Shown here: positions 8,566 to 17,272 of the stretch, piece after piece
Position numbering within the stretch: position 1 is the stretch's first letter
Layout: every line of letters starts with the position of its first letter
Origin: DATLYH01 sp035575035
Lineage (GTDB): Bacteria > Planctomycetota > Planctomycetia > Gemmatales > Gemmataceae
Reading direction: 5' to 3'
Assembly (NCBI GenBank): GCA_035575035.1
Contig: DATLYH010000085.1
Location: 1-23,899, forward strand
DNA length: 23,899 nt
Translations under genes and position numbers: made by a program
Notes under the pieces: generated by a model
Databases searched by the model: none
Told to the model about the DNA's origin: nothing
Seen by the model: only the letters and a program-made list of their open reading frames with translations

Positions 8566-9497
8566 GCTAGCCGGTGCGCCAGATAGCCCGACAGCACCAC
8601 GCCGAGGTTCGCGTCGGTGCGGAGCGGGACATAATCAATGTCCTGCGCCCGGCAGCCGCGCTGGAGGTCGGCGATGAACGCCTGCACCTGATCGAGGTAG
8701 CCCTGGCGCAGCGAGCGCGGGTCCGTCAGCAATTCAGGATACTGCTCCAGGCCGCGGAACAGGGTCGCCTCCTGGAAGGGGAACTCCAGCTCGGCCGGGT
8801 CCATCACGTGGAAGACGACCACCTCGTGCCGCTTGTAGCGCAGGTGCTTCAACCCGCTCAGGATGTCCGGCACGTCGTCGAACAGGTCGCTCAGCAGCAC
8901 GATGATCGAGCGGCGGTTGATGCGCTCGGCCAGGTCGTGGAAGATCGGCGCAAGGCTGGTCTTCTCCTGGGCGGCGCCGCGGTTCATCACGTTGACAATT
9001 TGCTTGAGGTGCGACGGCTGGCTCGACGGCCGGAGGAAGCCGCGCACCTGATTGTCGAAGGTGACCAGGCCGACGCTGTCCGCCTGGTGCAGGGTGAGGT
9101 AGGCCATCGCCGCGGCCGCCATGCAGGCGTAATCGTACTTGCTGATCACCCCCTCACCCTTACCCTCTCCCCCTCGAGAGGGAGAAGGGATGGAGCCATA
9201 GCGCATCGACTCGCTGACATCCAGGAGCAGCCAGCAGACGAGGTTGGTTTCCTCCTCGTACTGCTTGAGGTAGAAGCGGCCGGTGCGGCCATAGACCTTC
9301 CAGTCCACATGCTTGATGTCGTCGCCGGGAACATACTCGCGGTGCTGGGCGAACTCGACGGAGAAGCCGTGGTACGGGCTCTTGTGCATGCCCGAGAGAT
9401 AGCCCTCGACGATCAGCCGCGCTTGCAATTCCAGGCTGCGCACCTTGGCGAGGACAACAGGGTCGAGGTAACGTTGGGGGTCGTTGGGGTCGTCCAT
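8550..9497 (-). CDS. DUF58 family (vWA-like) protein with an in-frame inserted peptide
   Basis: A 315-residue protein with the hallmark of the DUF58 family: HREYVPGDDIKHVDWKVYGR near residues 52-71, then LLLDVSESM with a MIDAS-type D93-x-S-x-S97. The C-terminal half has the usual vWA-like strands (IIVLLSDLFDD, VVVFHVMDP). There is no N-terminal membrane segment, so it is probably cytoplasmic. DUF58 proteins are usually encoded beside MoxR ATPases and BatA/vWA proteins, as here: MoxR ends 75 bp upstream and BatA/vWA begins about 130 bp downstream. Residues about 102-118, right after the MIDAS loop and before SKYDYACMAAAAMAYL, are foreign: they are translated from a palindromic element (9149-9190) and break a normally continuous stretch. 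Whether the protein still works cannot be read from sequence. Confidence 0.92.
   Translation of the reverse strand: MDDPNDPQRYLDPVVLAKVRSLELQARLIVEGYLSGMHKSPYHGFSVEFAQHREYVPGDDIKHVDWKVYGRTGRFYLKQYEEETNLVCWLLLDVSESMRYGSIPSPSRGGEGKGEGVISKYDYACMAAAAMAYLTLHQADSVGLVTFDNQVRGFLRPSSQPSHLKQIVNVMNRGAAQEKTSLAPIFHDLAERINRRSIIVLLSDLFDDVPDILSGLKHLRYKRHEVVVFHVMDPAELEFPFQEATLFRGLEQYPELLTDPRSLRQGYLDQVQAFIADLQRGCRAQDIDYVPLRTDANLGVVLSGYLAHRLARKGN
9149..9190. repeat. Palindromic element inserted in frame in the DUF58 gene
   Basis: The plus strand runs CCCCCTCACCCTTACCCT, then CTCCCCCTCGAG, then AGGGAGAAGGG. It is an imperfect palindrome of about 42 bp centred near 9175. Read on the minus strand it gives a Ser/Pro/Gly/Glu peptide (PSPSRGGEGKGEG) in frame between conserved DUF58 blocks. 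The element shares its core and its GEGKGEG peptide with the one at 1309-1350. Peptides of this type turn up in many bacterial hypothetical proteins, which fits a dispersed palindromic repeat able to sit inside genes. Confidence 0.75.
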
Positions 9498-9527
9498 CGT
9501 GGGTCTTCTCGCCGCTTGCGGTCTCAG

Positions 9528-9566
9528 CCGCTTGCGGCTTAGCGACCGGCGCTAAGCCACAAGCGG
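9528..9566. repeat. Inverted-repeat hairpin, 16-bp arms (copy 1)
   Basis: CCGCTTGCGGCTTAGC (9528-9543) pairs with GCTAAGCCACAAGCGG (9551-9566), one mismatch, 7-nt loop. A further GCCGCTTGCGG lies just before it (9511). It sits in the 75-bp gap between MoxR and DUF58. A second copy with the same arm lies at 23436-23481. There is no T-run, so it is not a classic terminator. Confidence 0.8.
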
Positions 9567-9572
9567 CAAACC

Positions 9573-10757
<1,185 letters not shown>

Positions 10758-10862
10758 CGTCGGTCCCTTAGTGTAAGGTCGCACGTTCGGTCGATTCGTC
10801 ATTCACCGGCGAGGCCCGCAGATTTGAGGAAGGCAGAGGTACGGAAACGAGGCCGGCCGCCG

Positions 10863-13800
10863 TCAATCTTCCGCCCCGCGCTTCGGGCCGCGCAGCCCCC
10901 AGGCCCTTCCTTCCAGGGCCACGACTGCCCCCTCGTCGGTGAGGAGCACAACCGGCACCGCATCGGTTTGACGTTCACCGCTGACCGTCGGCATCCCGGC
11001 CCAGTTGGCGGTGAATTCCGCCCGGGCGATCACCCCCAAGCCGGCCGGCGAGAAATTCAAGCGCTGGATCACCTGTCCCGTCCGGGCATCACACACCATC
11101 ACCGGGAAGCTGCGCCGGGATGGATCATCCAGGGGGCGGGTGATTCTTAATTCTACCGCAGCGCCGAGCCAGCGGAACCGAAATTGGTCCGCGGGCACAT
11201 CCACCGGGTAGGCGAGGAGGAAATCGCCGGCTCGCAACACCTGCCAGCGGCCGGCCGGTCCCTGAAGCGGCCGTTCCCACCGCCGCTCGCCGTTGCTCAA
11301 GGAGTGGGCACACAACACTCGGCCGGCGACAAAGTAAAACGCCTCGTCGTCCACCGCGATCCGGCCGGCGTCGATTGGCTCGATGCTGAGCAGGCGTTCG
11401 CTCGGCCAAAGGGGCTTGCCTGTGTCCGGATCAAGCCGCTGCATGGCGTGGCCGTAATTCCGGGCCACCAGTACCAGCAGGCTTTTGCCATCACTGATTA
11501 CCCAGGGCGGCTCGCCGGTCCGGGTCGTGTCTCCGGGGACCTCGTAGCGCCACACCACCTGATCACCGTCACCTTGGAGCAGGTCGATGTGGCGGGGGCC
11601 GGACACCAGGGCGAGCCGGTCGCCGCCCAGTACCACCGACGCGCGCGGGGCAAACGGGGCACCCAGGTAAGCTTGCTCCTCATACTTCCGGCCGCCGTGG
11701 CGGGCGTCGAGCATCCACTGCCGACCGCTAGGGGTGTACAGCACCACTGTATGGGTAAGGACATGATAAAGTGGTGAGAAGCAGTCGGCGGGATGGACAT
11801 GGGCGGCCGGCGCCGAGCGGAGCCACAGCAGCTTCCCACTGCCGGTATCGAACGTCAGCAGCCGCCGCTCCCCTTGCAGGCAGAACAACTGACCGTTGGC
11901 CAACCGGAAGGCAGACAGCGGTTCGGGGGCGGAAGCGTCGGCATCCAGCGCAGGGGCAGCGACAGTCCAGAGGACCCGGCCGTCCGCCGGCCGCAAACAG
12001 GTGATGCCGCCGGCGCCCGCCGCCAGGACCACATCGGCGCGGCAGCCGACCCAACTCGGCGCGAAGGTGAGCGCGGCGGTCCAGCAGGTCCTGCCCGTTG
12101 CCGCCTCCCGGCAGATCAACCGCCGGTCGTGGGCAAAGAAGAGAAACCCGTTGCCGGCCGCTCCCGGCGGGAGCCCGTCGGGAACCAGCAGCCGCTCGGA
12201 TGGAGCTAGCGGAACCTCCCAGCGCCGCCGAAGGGGCAAGGACAGATCGGGCGGATCGAGCGCGACGGCTGCCCCCGGCCGATCCATTTCCGAGCGGAGT
12301 GAGGCGGTGATCGCGGCATTGGGGAACTCCCGCAGCACTCTCTCTTCCCGTGATCGCCGATCACCCGTTGCTGAATGCAACACCTTGTGGGCGCGGGCTT
12401 CGATTGACCGGTAGATGTCGCGGCCATGCTCCTGGATGAGGCAGTCGATCTGCTCGGCGGCCAGCACGGCGGCATTCTGCGGTCGACCCGCGCGGTCCGT
12501 GAGCTGGCCGTTCCGGAGCGAGGCATCGTTCAGGATGGTCTGCCACACGGCGGCCGCCTGGTCCGGTTTGCCGGCCGCGACCCAGAGCTCGGCCTGTCGG
12601 GCCAGGGCCCGGAGCCGATCCGTCAGCGCGAATTCCGGCGCCGCCGCTGCCCGGAGCAAATCGGCGGCTTTCTGCCATTGCTTCTCCACCTGCGCCTGGC
12701 GGGCCAACTCCAGCAATACTTCATGTCGCTGGTGTTTCGCCCGGCGGCGGAGCCGTTCCGCCTGTCCGAACAGGTCGCGGTCGGCCAGGCGCTCCGCCTC
12801 CGCGCAACTCGCTAGCGCTTGTGTGAGCAACCCAGCATCGGCCTCGGCCAGGGCCAAGCGGTAGTGCTCCGTCGCCGAGAATGGCGCGGCCCGGACGCGC
12901 CCCTCTTGCCGTTCCCGGTGGCGCGCCGGCGGCGCGTAGATGCGCAGCTCGCGGGCGTCGGCCACCACCAGGCAGTCATCGCCGAAGACCAGGTTGCCCG
13001 GCGGGATCTTCTCCGGCGCCAGCGGCGTCAGATTGTCGGGCTGGGAACCGTCTTTCTGATTGAGAATGTAAAGACCGGGTCGGCCGTTGAAGCCCGTAGC
13101 GGTCGGCCAGAAGACCAGCTCGCCGGCCAGGCAGCCGCGACCGAACGGCGGCATGCGGCCGCTGCTCGGCTGGAACCAGCCGGGCACGTCCCGACCGTTG
13201 GCGGCGTACACGGCGCGGATGCCATCGGGCGTGGTGAAGATCAACCGTCCCATGCCGACGCCCAGCAGATGCACGACCTCGATTCGGTCCCGCTGCCAGA
13301 GTATTTGGCCGGTCGCCGGGTCGAGGCAAAGGAGACGGTCGCTGTCGGCGGGGGCCACGAAGAGCCGGCCAACGGCATAGACGCACGGGGCCAGATCGCG
13401 CGGCGACGGCCCGCCGGCCGGCGCGTTAGGGCCGCGGCTCGGATAGCGCACCGCCCAGACCGGCCGGCCAGTGACGGCATCCAGGGCAACGACGGCCCCC
13501 GAGTGTGAGCAGTAGACCACGTTGGGACCGGCCAGGGTCAGCAGGTGATGCGTGGTGCGCGGCGGCCTTGGTCCCGCCTTGCCGCAGACATCCTGTCGCC
13601 AGCGCGGCGCCGGGCTGTCCCGCGACTCGGCGGGGTAGCAGTGGATCGACGTGATCACCTGGTCGGCGGTGAAACGGGTGGCGGCGATGTAGACCCGGCC
13701 GTCGCGCCCGACCGGCGCCCCCTCGAAGATCGCCGTGCCCGGCTTGGCCGGATCAGGCTGCACCATCCAGCGGAAACGGCCGCCCTTGTGATCGGGCTCC

Positions 13801-15068
13801 AAGCCAAGGCAGACCAGGAAGCTGGCGGTTGCCGCCGGGTCCCGGTCCTTATCGGCGGGTTCCTTGATCTCCTGAGCGCCGAGGCGGGCAAAGACGCAGC
13901 CGTCGGCAACGGTCAGGGTGTAGCGGAGGCCGGGTTTCGCCGGCAGGCTTAGCTCGGGTTCCGGGATGCGGACATTTTCCTTCAGATCGAACCAGGTTGC
14001 GGGGGTGCCGTTGGTCAGGTCGATCGCGGTAATATAACGTGCGTCAGCCACCAGGACATGACGGCCGACAATGACCGGGTGAAATGCCAGCGCCCGGGCA
14101 GCGGCCGAGGGAGGCGTCCCCGGATTGAGCATCGGCGTGAAGGCCGGGATGTCTTCCCGCCGCGTCCGCTTCTCCAGGTCGATGCGCCAGGGGGGGAACT
14201 GTGCCAGGCGATTGAGCCGGTTGGGGTCGCGGGGATCGCGTGGCAGCACCCGGCTGCGCGAGGGATCGCCGGCGAACGTCAGCCATTCATCCCGCGCCGC
14301 GAGGGTCAGTTCGTCGGGCCGGCCGGCAAGCTCCTGCAAGATGTCGGCGTAGTTTCCCTGGCGTCCGGCCAGCCGGCCCTCGGCCTCAGGATGGAGGACG
14401 CGGAACGCCTTCAATTCCTCGTCCCAGCCTTGGCGGTCATCGCGGAACAAGCGGGACAGCAGCAACTTGGCCCGCACCTGGGCCAGGTCCACGTCCGGGT
14501 CGGGATAGGCCAGGTCGAGTTCGGCGCCCGGCCGCTTGCGGTCCACGGGAAGAAGCATGCGCCACCAGCGCTCGGCGTCGTCGAATTGGCCGCGCTCGAA
14601 CGCCAGGTCGCCGAGTCGCTCCAGGGCCTGATCGCCGAAGCTGCTGCAAAAGGCCTCATCCACGATGCGCTGGAGCAGGGCGGCGTCACGGCGGCTGGTC
14701 CCCTCCTCAAGCCATTTGCGGGCCTGGGCATCGACCCGGTTGCGATACAGGCGCAAGGCCTCCGGCGGCAGAGCGGCAAGACGGAGGTGACAGAACCGAC
14801 GGACGTGCAACAGAGGCTGCTGCCCCGGAGCTGCGGGGACCAATCGGTCGCCCGCCTCATCAAGCAGGCGCTGGTATTCCTCGATGGCCTCGGACCACAT
14901 CTGCCTGCCAACCAGGTCGAGGGCGGCTTTTTCCAGCTCGGGGAAGGTCTTGCCGCGCAGCTCGGCCGGCAGGTCGATGTCGCCGTCGGCCCCGACTCCC
15001 GGCCGCACCGCGCCGGCCAGTGCCAGCCAGGTCAGCACCACGACAGTCAACCGGCGCCCGCAGGCCAT
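10863..15068 (-). CDS. Large exported PQQ-like beta-propeller protein with TPR-like middle
   Basis: A 1401-residue protein. The ATG at 15068 is preceded by AGGAGG 6 nt upstream; the open frame extends 5 codons further to a GTG, which is less likely. A signal peptide covers about residues 1-27 (RRLTVVVLTWLALAGA, cleavage near VGA/D). It has a helical N-terminal part, a first set of PQQ-like blades (for example VVALDAVTGRPVWAV, LLCLDPATGQILWQ), a helical TPR-like part near 735-845, and a second set of blades (for example ITCLRPADGRVLWTV, LLTFDTGSGKLLWL). The blade motif is A-x-D-x-x-TG-x-x-x-W. No catalytic quinoprotein residues are evident, so this is more likely a periplasmic or surface scaffold than a dehydrogenase. 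It ends 105 bp before MoxR on the same strand and may share its transcript. Function unknown. Confidence 0.9.
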   Translation of the reverse strand: MACGRRLTVVVLTWLALAGAVRPGVGADGDIDLPAELRGKTFPELEKAALDLVGRQMWSEAIEEYQRLLDEAGDRLVPAAPGQQPLLHVRRFCHLRLAALPPEALRLYRNRVDAQARKWLEEGTSRRDAALLQRIVDEAFCSSFGDQALERLGDLAFERGQFDDAERWWRMLLPVDRKRPGAELDLAYPDPDVDLAQVRAKLLLSRLFRDDRQGWDEELKAFRVLHPEAEGRLAGRQGNYADILQELAGRPDELTLAARDEWLTFAGDPSRSRVLPRDPRDPNRLNRLAQFPPWRIDLEKRTRREDIPAFTPMLNPGTPPSAAARALAFHPVIVGRHVLVADARYITAIDLTNGTPATWFDLKENVRIPEPELSLPAKPGLRYTLTVADGCVFARLGAQEIKEPADKDRDPAATASFLVCLGLEPDHKGGRFRWMVQPDPAKPGTAIFEGAPVGRDGRVYIAATRFTADQVITSIHCYPAESRDSPAPRWRQDVCGKAGPRPPRTTHHLLTLAGPNVVYCSHSGAVVALDAVTGRPVWAVRYPSRGPNAPAGGPSPRDLAPCVYAVGRLFVAPADSDRLLCLDPATGQILWQRDRIEVVHLLGVGMGRLIFTTPDGIRAVYAANGRDVPGWFQPSSGRMPPFGRGCLAGELVFWPTATGFNGRPGLYILNQKDGSQPDNLTPLAPEKIPPGNLVFGDDCLVVADARELRIYAPPARHRERQEGRVRAAPFSATEHYRLALAEADAGLLTQALASCAEAERLADRDLFGQAERLRRRAKHQRHEVLLELARQAQVEKQWQKAADLLRAAAAPEFALTDRLRALARQAELWVAAGKPDQAAAVWQTILNDASLRNGQLTDRAGRPQNAAVLAAEQIDCLIQEHGRDIYRSIEARAHKVLHSATGDRRSREERVLREFPNAAITASLRSEMDRPGAAVALDPPDLSLPLRRRWEVPLAPSERLLVPDGLPPGAAGNGFLFFAHDRRLICREAATGRTCWTAALTFAPSWVGCRADVVLAAGAGGITCLRPADGRVLWTVAAPALDADASAPEPLSAFRLANGQLFCLQGERRLLTFDTGSGKLLWLRSAPAAHVHPADCFSPLYHVLTHTVVLYTPSGRQWMLDARHGGRKYEEQAYLGAPFAPRASVVLGGDRLALVSGPRHIDLLQGDGDQVVWRYEVPGDTTRTGEPPWVISDGKSLLVLVARNYGHAMQRLDPDTGKPLWPSERLLSIEPIDAGRIAVDDEAFYFVAGRVLCAHSLSNGERRWERPLQGPAGRWQVLRAGDFLLAYPVDVPADQFRFRWLGAAVELRITRPLDDPSRRSFPVMVCDARTGQVIQRLNFSPAGLGVIARAEFTANWAGMPTVSGERQTDAVPVVLLTDEGAVVALEGRAWGLRGPKRGAED

Positions 15069-15105
15069 GCACCGCCTCCTCACCGGGAAACGACCACGGT
15101 AGGGG

Positions 15106-15111
15106 ATTATA
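15106..15111 (-). promoter_or_regulatory. Candidate -10 box (TATAAT) upstream of the PQQ-propeller gene
   Basis: The minus strand reads a perfect TATAAT, 37 bp before the ATG at 15068, in otherwise GC-rich DNA. The best -35 at 18-bp spacing is TTCCCC, which is poor. It is plausible as an extended or weak sigma-70-type promoter for the minus-strand cluster, but it is only a motif match. Confidence 0.4.
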
Positions 15112-15146
15112 ACCGGGCCGGTTCAACTAGGGGAACGATTCGGTAA

Positions 15147-15325
15147 GGAATGACGAAGGACGAAGGACCAAATGACGAAACAGCCGGCGCGCTGGGGCCA
15201 GCCCAGCGGGGGCCAGCCCCTCCCGCGCCCTTCGGCATTCGGCATGGGTGCTTCGTGCTTCTTTCGTCCTTCGTCCTTGGGAATTCGTCATTCTTTCTTC
15301 ATTCGTCATTCGACATTCGTCATTG
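15147..15325. repeat. Heptamer repeat locus, GAATGAC / GGACGAA family, two inverted halves
   Basis: The left half (15147-15180) has units such as GAATGAC, GAAGGAC, GAAGGAC. The right half (about 15230-15325) has the inverse, TTCGTCC, TTCGTCA, ATTCGTC and similar. The middle is GC-rich. It is the same family as 2136-2344. The right half contains the TGA stop codon of the 60-residue membrane protein (15320-15322), and the left half lies upstream of the PQQ-propeller gene. Confidence 0.8.
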
Positions 15326-15502
15326 AGACCGGGCGCCTTGCTGGATCAGCCAGCCGATGACAAAGATGCCGATGCCGACCGCTGACATTCCCAGCGAGCG
15401 CTTCAGGTCGATCTGGTCCTGGCGGGCGATGTTGCCGGCGATGGCGAGCGGCAGGATAAGCAGGCCCAGCAGTTGCAACAAGCGTCCGAGTTTGTAGCGC
15501 AT
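15320..15502 (-). CDS. Small two-helix membrane protein, 60 residues
   Basis: MRYKLGRLLQLLGLLILPLAIAG opens the protein with a positively charged start and a first hydrophobic segment (about 8-24). A short polar link and a second segment (SAVGIGIFVIGWLIQQ, about 40-55) follow. This is a plausible inner-membrane hairpin. Small proteins starting MRYxLGRxLQLxG are, from memory, common in planctomycetes; function unknown. The ATG at 15502 has only a weak purine-rich site upstream (AAGGCGAG). The stop codon sits inside the heptamer repeat. It lies upstream of the PQQ-propeller gene on the same strand with about 250 bp of repeats between. Confidence 0.7.
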   Translation of the reverse strand: MRYKLGRLLQLLGLLILPLAIAGNIARQDQIDLKRSLGMSAVGIGIFVIGWLIQQGARSQ

Positions 15503-15937
15503 CGATGGACTCGCCTTGTTGGCGGGCGGAGTATTTCTCAGGTCCCGGAAAGTGCCCGGCGGGGTTTCTCAAATTGGAGAACGGGCTCTCCCGGCACGGG
15601 ATCGGTCCCGCGCCGGCCGCCGCAGTCCGTGCGTGCTTTCCTCATTCTAATGAACCAGGCCGCGCCGGCACATGACTTGCTGGACCGGGGGCAAGGCGAT
15701 GCTGCGCTTTGGGAGTGCGGGGAGTCCTTGCCGCACTTCACAAAAGCCCCGCAAAGGCGAATCTTGACGCCCCACCGCGGAGAGCTAAAAAAACGTGGTC
15801 TTAGCCTGTTCGTTCATGCCTGGCAGCAAGCGGCCCTCCCCCGCCGATCTCTCTCCGGGGGATGATCTAATCCTTACCCGCATGGGCGCTGCGGGTCGGT
15901 CCCCGCCAGGTCCAGCGCTCAACAGGAGGCAGCGCGA
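15503..15937. other. Noncoding divergent intergenic region, 435 bp
   Basis: It separates the minus-strand cluster from the plus-strand oxidase operon. It should hold the oxidase promoter and perhaps that of the small membrane protein. An open frame at 15473-15865 on the plus strand has no recognisable protein features. Short inverted repeats are present (for example CCCGC...GCGGG near 15888-15906) but none is strong. No RNA gene was recognised. Confidence 0.6.
15764..15791 (+). promoter_or_regulatory. Weak candidate promoter for the oxidase operon
   Basis: TTGACG (15764-15769), 16-bp spacer, TAAAAA (15786-15791), about 150 bp before the cytochrome c start. The -35 is good; the -10 is only partial. 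It is the best sigma-70-like pair seen in this gap, but a weak one. Confidence 0.28.
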
Positions 15938-17215
15938 GTGATGACCCGTTTGTCGCACTTGATGCCGAGCCGGACGGTGGCAGTGGTCGCCGCCCTGGTG
16001 CTTGGCCTCGGGGCGCTGTCCGGCTGCGGCGACGGCTTCCCCGCCGACATGGCCTTCGGTGTCCGCACCGATCCGCTGGTGGTTAAGCGCCCGGAGGGGA
16101 GCCCGCCGAGCTTCGGCCGGCCCGGCGAGTGGCCTTATCTGCTCCCCGCCTTCAAGGAAGCCAAGGGAGAAATCCTTGATCCTGCTCAGCTGACCGCCGA
16201 TCAGCGCGCCCAGTTGGACCGCACGCTGACCGAGTTGTTCGGCACTCCAGCCGCCCCCCGGGTCAAACCGATCGAGGGGGTAGACGCGGAGGCCCTGAAG
16301 GAGCTGCGTCTCGACGAGGCGACGCTGGCGGCCGGCAGCCGGCTCTACCGGCGGCACTGCCTGCACTGTCACGGGCTGACCGGCGACGGCCACGGCCCGA
16401 CGGCGGCCTGGGTCAATCCCCACCCGCGCGATTTCCGCCCCGGCAAGTTCAAATTCACCTCGTCCAGCCAGCCGGCCGGCACCCGCAAGCCCCGCCGCGA
16501 CGATCTGCTTCGCGTCCTGCGCAACGGCATCGAGGGGACGGCAATGCCGGCCTTCGGCCTGCTCCCCGAGGACGAGTTGCAAAAACTGGCCAGCTACGTC
16601 ACTTTCCTGAGCATCCGCGGCCAGTGCGAGTTCGACGCCATCCCCGAGGCGGTCGCCTCCAAACTGTCGCCCCGGGACATCGATCAGCGCATCCGCGAGT
16701 TGCTGATCGAACTGGCCGGCAACTGGCGCGAGGCGAACGATAAGGCCATTACCCCCAGCGTCCCCAACGAGTTGGTCCCCGCCGTTGCCACGCGGGACGA
16801 GAATCGGCGCAGCGAGGCACAGGCCTCGATTGTGCGAGGGTTCAAGCTCTTTATGGGGGCCACCGGCGGCACCAGCTGCATCAGCTGTCACAAGGACTTC
16901 GGCCGGCAGCCCAACCTGCTGTATGATGACTGGGGCACGGTGGTCCGGCCGGCTGACCTGACCGCCGGCATCTACCGCGGCGGCCGACGGCCGATCGACA
17001 TCTTCTGGCGCATCCACTCGGGGGTCAACGGTGCCGGCATGCCGGCCTTCCCGGATCCGCCCAAGGGCAAGACCCAGCAGGATGTCGAGCGGGACATGTG
17101 GGACGTGGTCAACTTCGTGCTCGCCCTCCCCTATCCCGCCATGCTCCCCCCGGAGGTGCGCGCCGAGGTCTACGGCACCGAGTCGGCTGGGCAGCAGACC
17201 GCCGCGGCGGATTGA
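15938..17215 (+). CDS. Diheme cytochrome c lipoprotein (likely electron donor to the oxidase)
   Basis: A 425-residue protein. The signal segment ends in LGALSGC with lipidated Cys near residue 30, so it should be membrane-anchored and face the periplasm. It has two c-type heme sites: CLHCH at 141-145 with a probable axial Met203 (GTAMPAF), and CISCH at 314-318 with Met368 (GAGMPAF). The ribosome site AGGAGG (15924-15929) lies 8 nt before the GTG at 15938 and 11 nt before the ATG at 15941; either could be the start. It is the first gene of the oxidase operon and is followed at 57 bp by subunit II, which has no heme domain of its own. It therefore probably passes electrons to CuA; this is inference from context. 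Confidence 0.92.
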   Translation: MMTRLSHLMPSRTVAVVAALVLGLGALSGCGDGFPADMAFGVRTDPLVVKRPEGSPPSFGRPGEWPYLLPAFKEAKGEILDPAQLTADQRAQLDRTLTELFGTPAAPRVKPIEGVDAEALKELRLDEATLAAGSRLYRRHCLHCHGLTGDGHGPTAAWVNPHPRDFRPGKFKFTSSSQPAGTRKPRRDDLLRVLRNGIEGTAMPAFGLLPEDELQKLASYVTFLSIRGQCEFDAIPEAVASKLSPRDIDQRIRELLIELAGNWREANDKAITPSVPNELVPAVATRDENRRSEAQASIVRGFKLFMGATGGTSCISCHKDFGRQPNLLYDDWGTVVRPADLTAGIYRGGRRPIDIFWRIHSGVNGAGMPAFPDPPKGKTQQDVERDMWDVVNFVLALPYPAMLPPEVRAEVYGTESAGQQTAAAD

Positions 17216-17230
17216 ATGAGAACCGAGGCC

Positions 17231-17251
17231 GCCGGGCGCCGGCCGCCCGGC
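17231..17251. repeat. Small GC-rich hairpin between cytochrome c and subunit II genes
   Basis: GCCGGGCG and CGCCCGGC form a perfect 8-bp stem with a 5-nt loop, 15 nt after the cytochrome c stop codon and 9 nt before the ribosome site of subunit II. There is no T-run. It could affect mRNA processing or translation, or be chance in GC-rich DNA. Confidence 0.4.
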
Positions 17252-17272
17252 CCCTCCTGAAGGAGAGCTTCC

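Noticed and set aside
15473..15865. Plus-strand open frame of 130 codons in the divergent gap
   Set aside because: No ribosome site, no domain or hydrophobic pattern, and it starts inside the opposite-strand small membrane protein gene.
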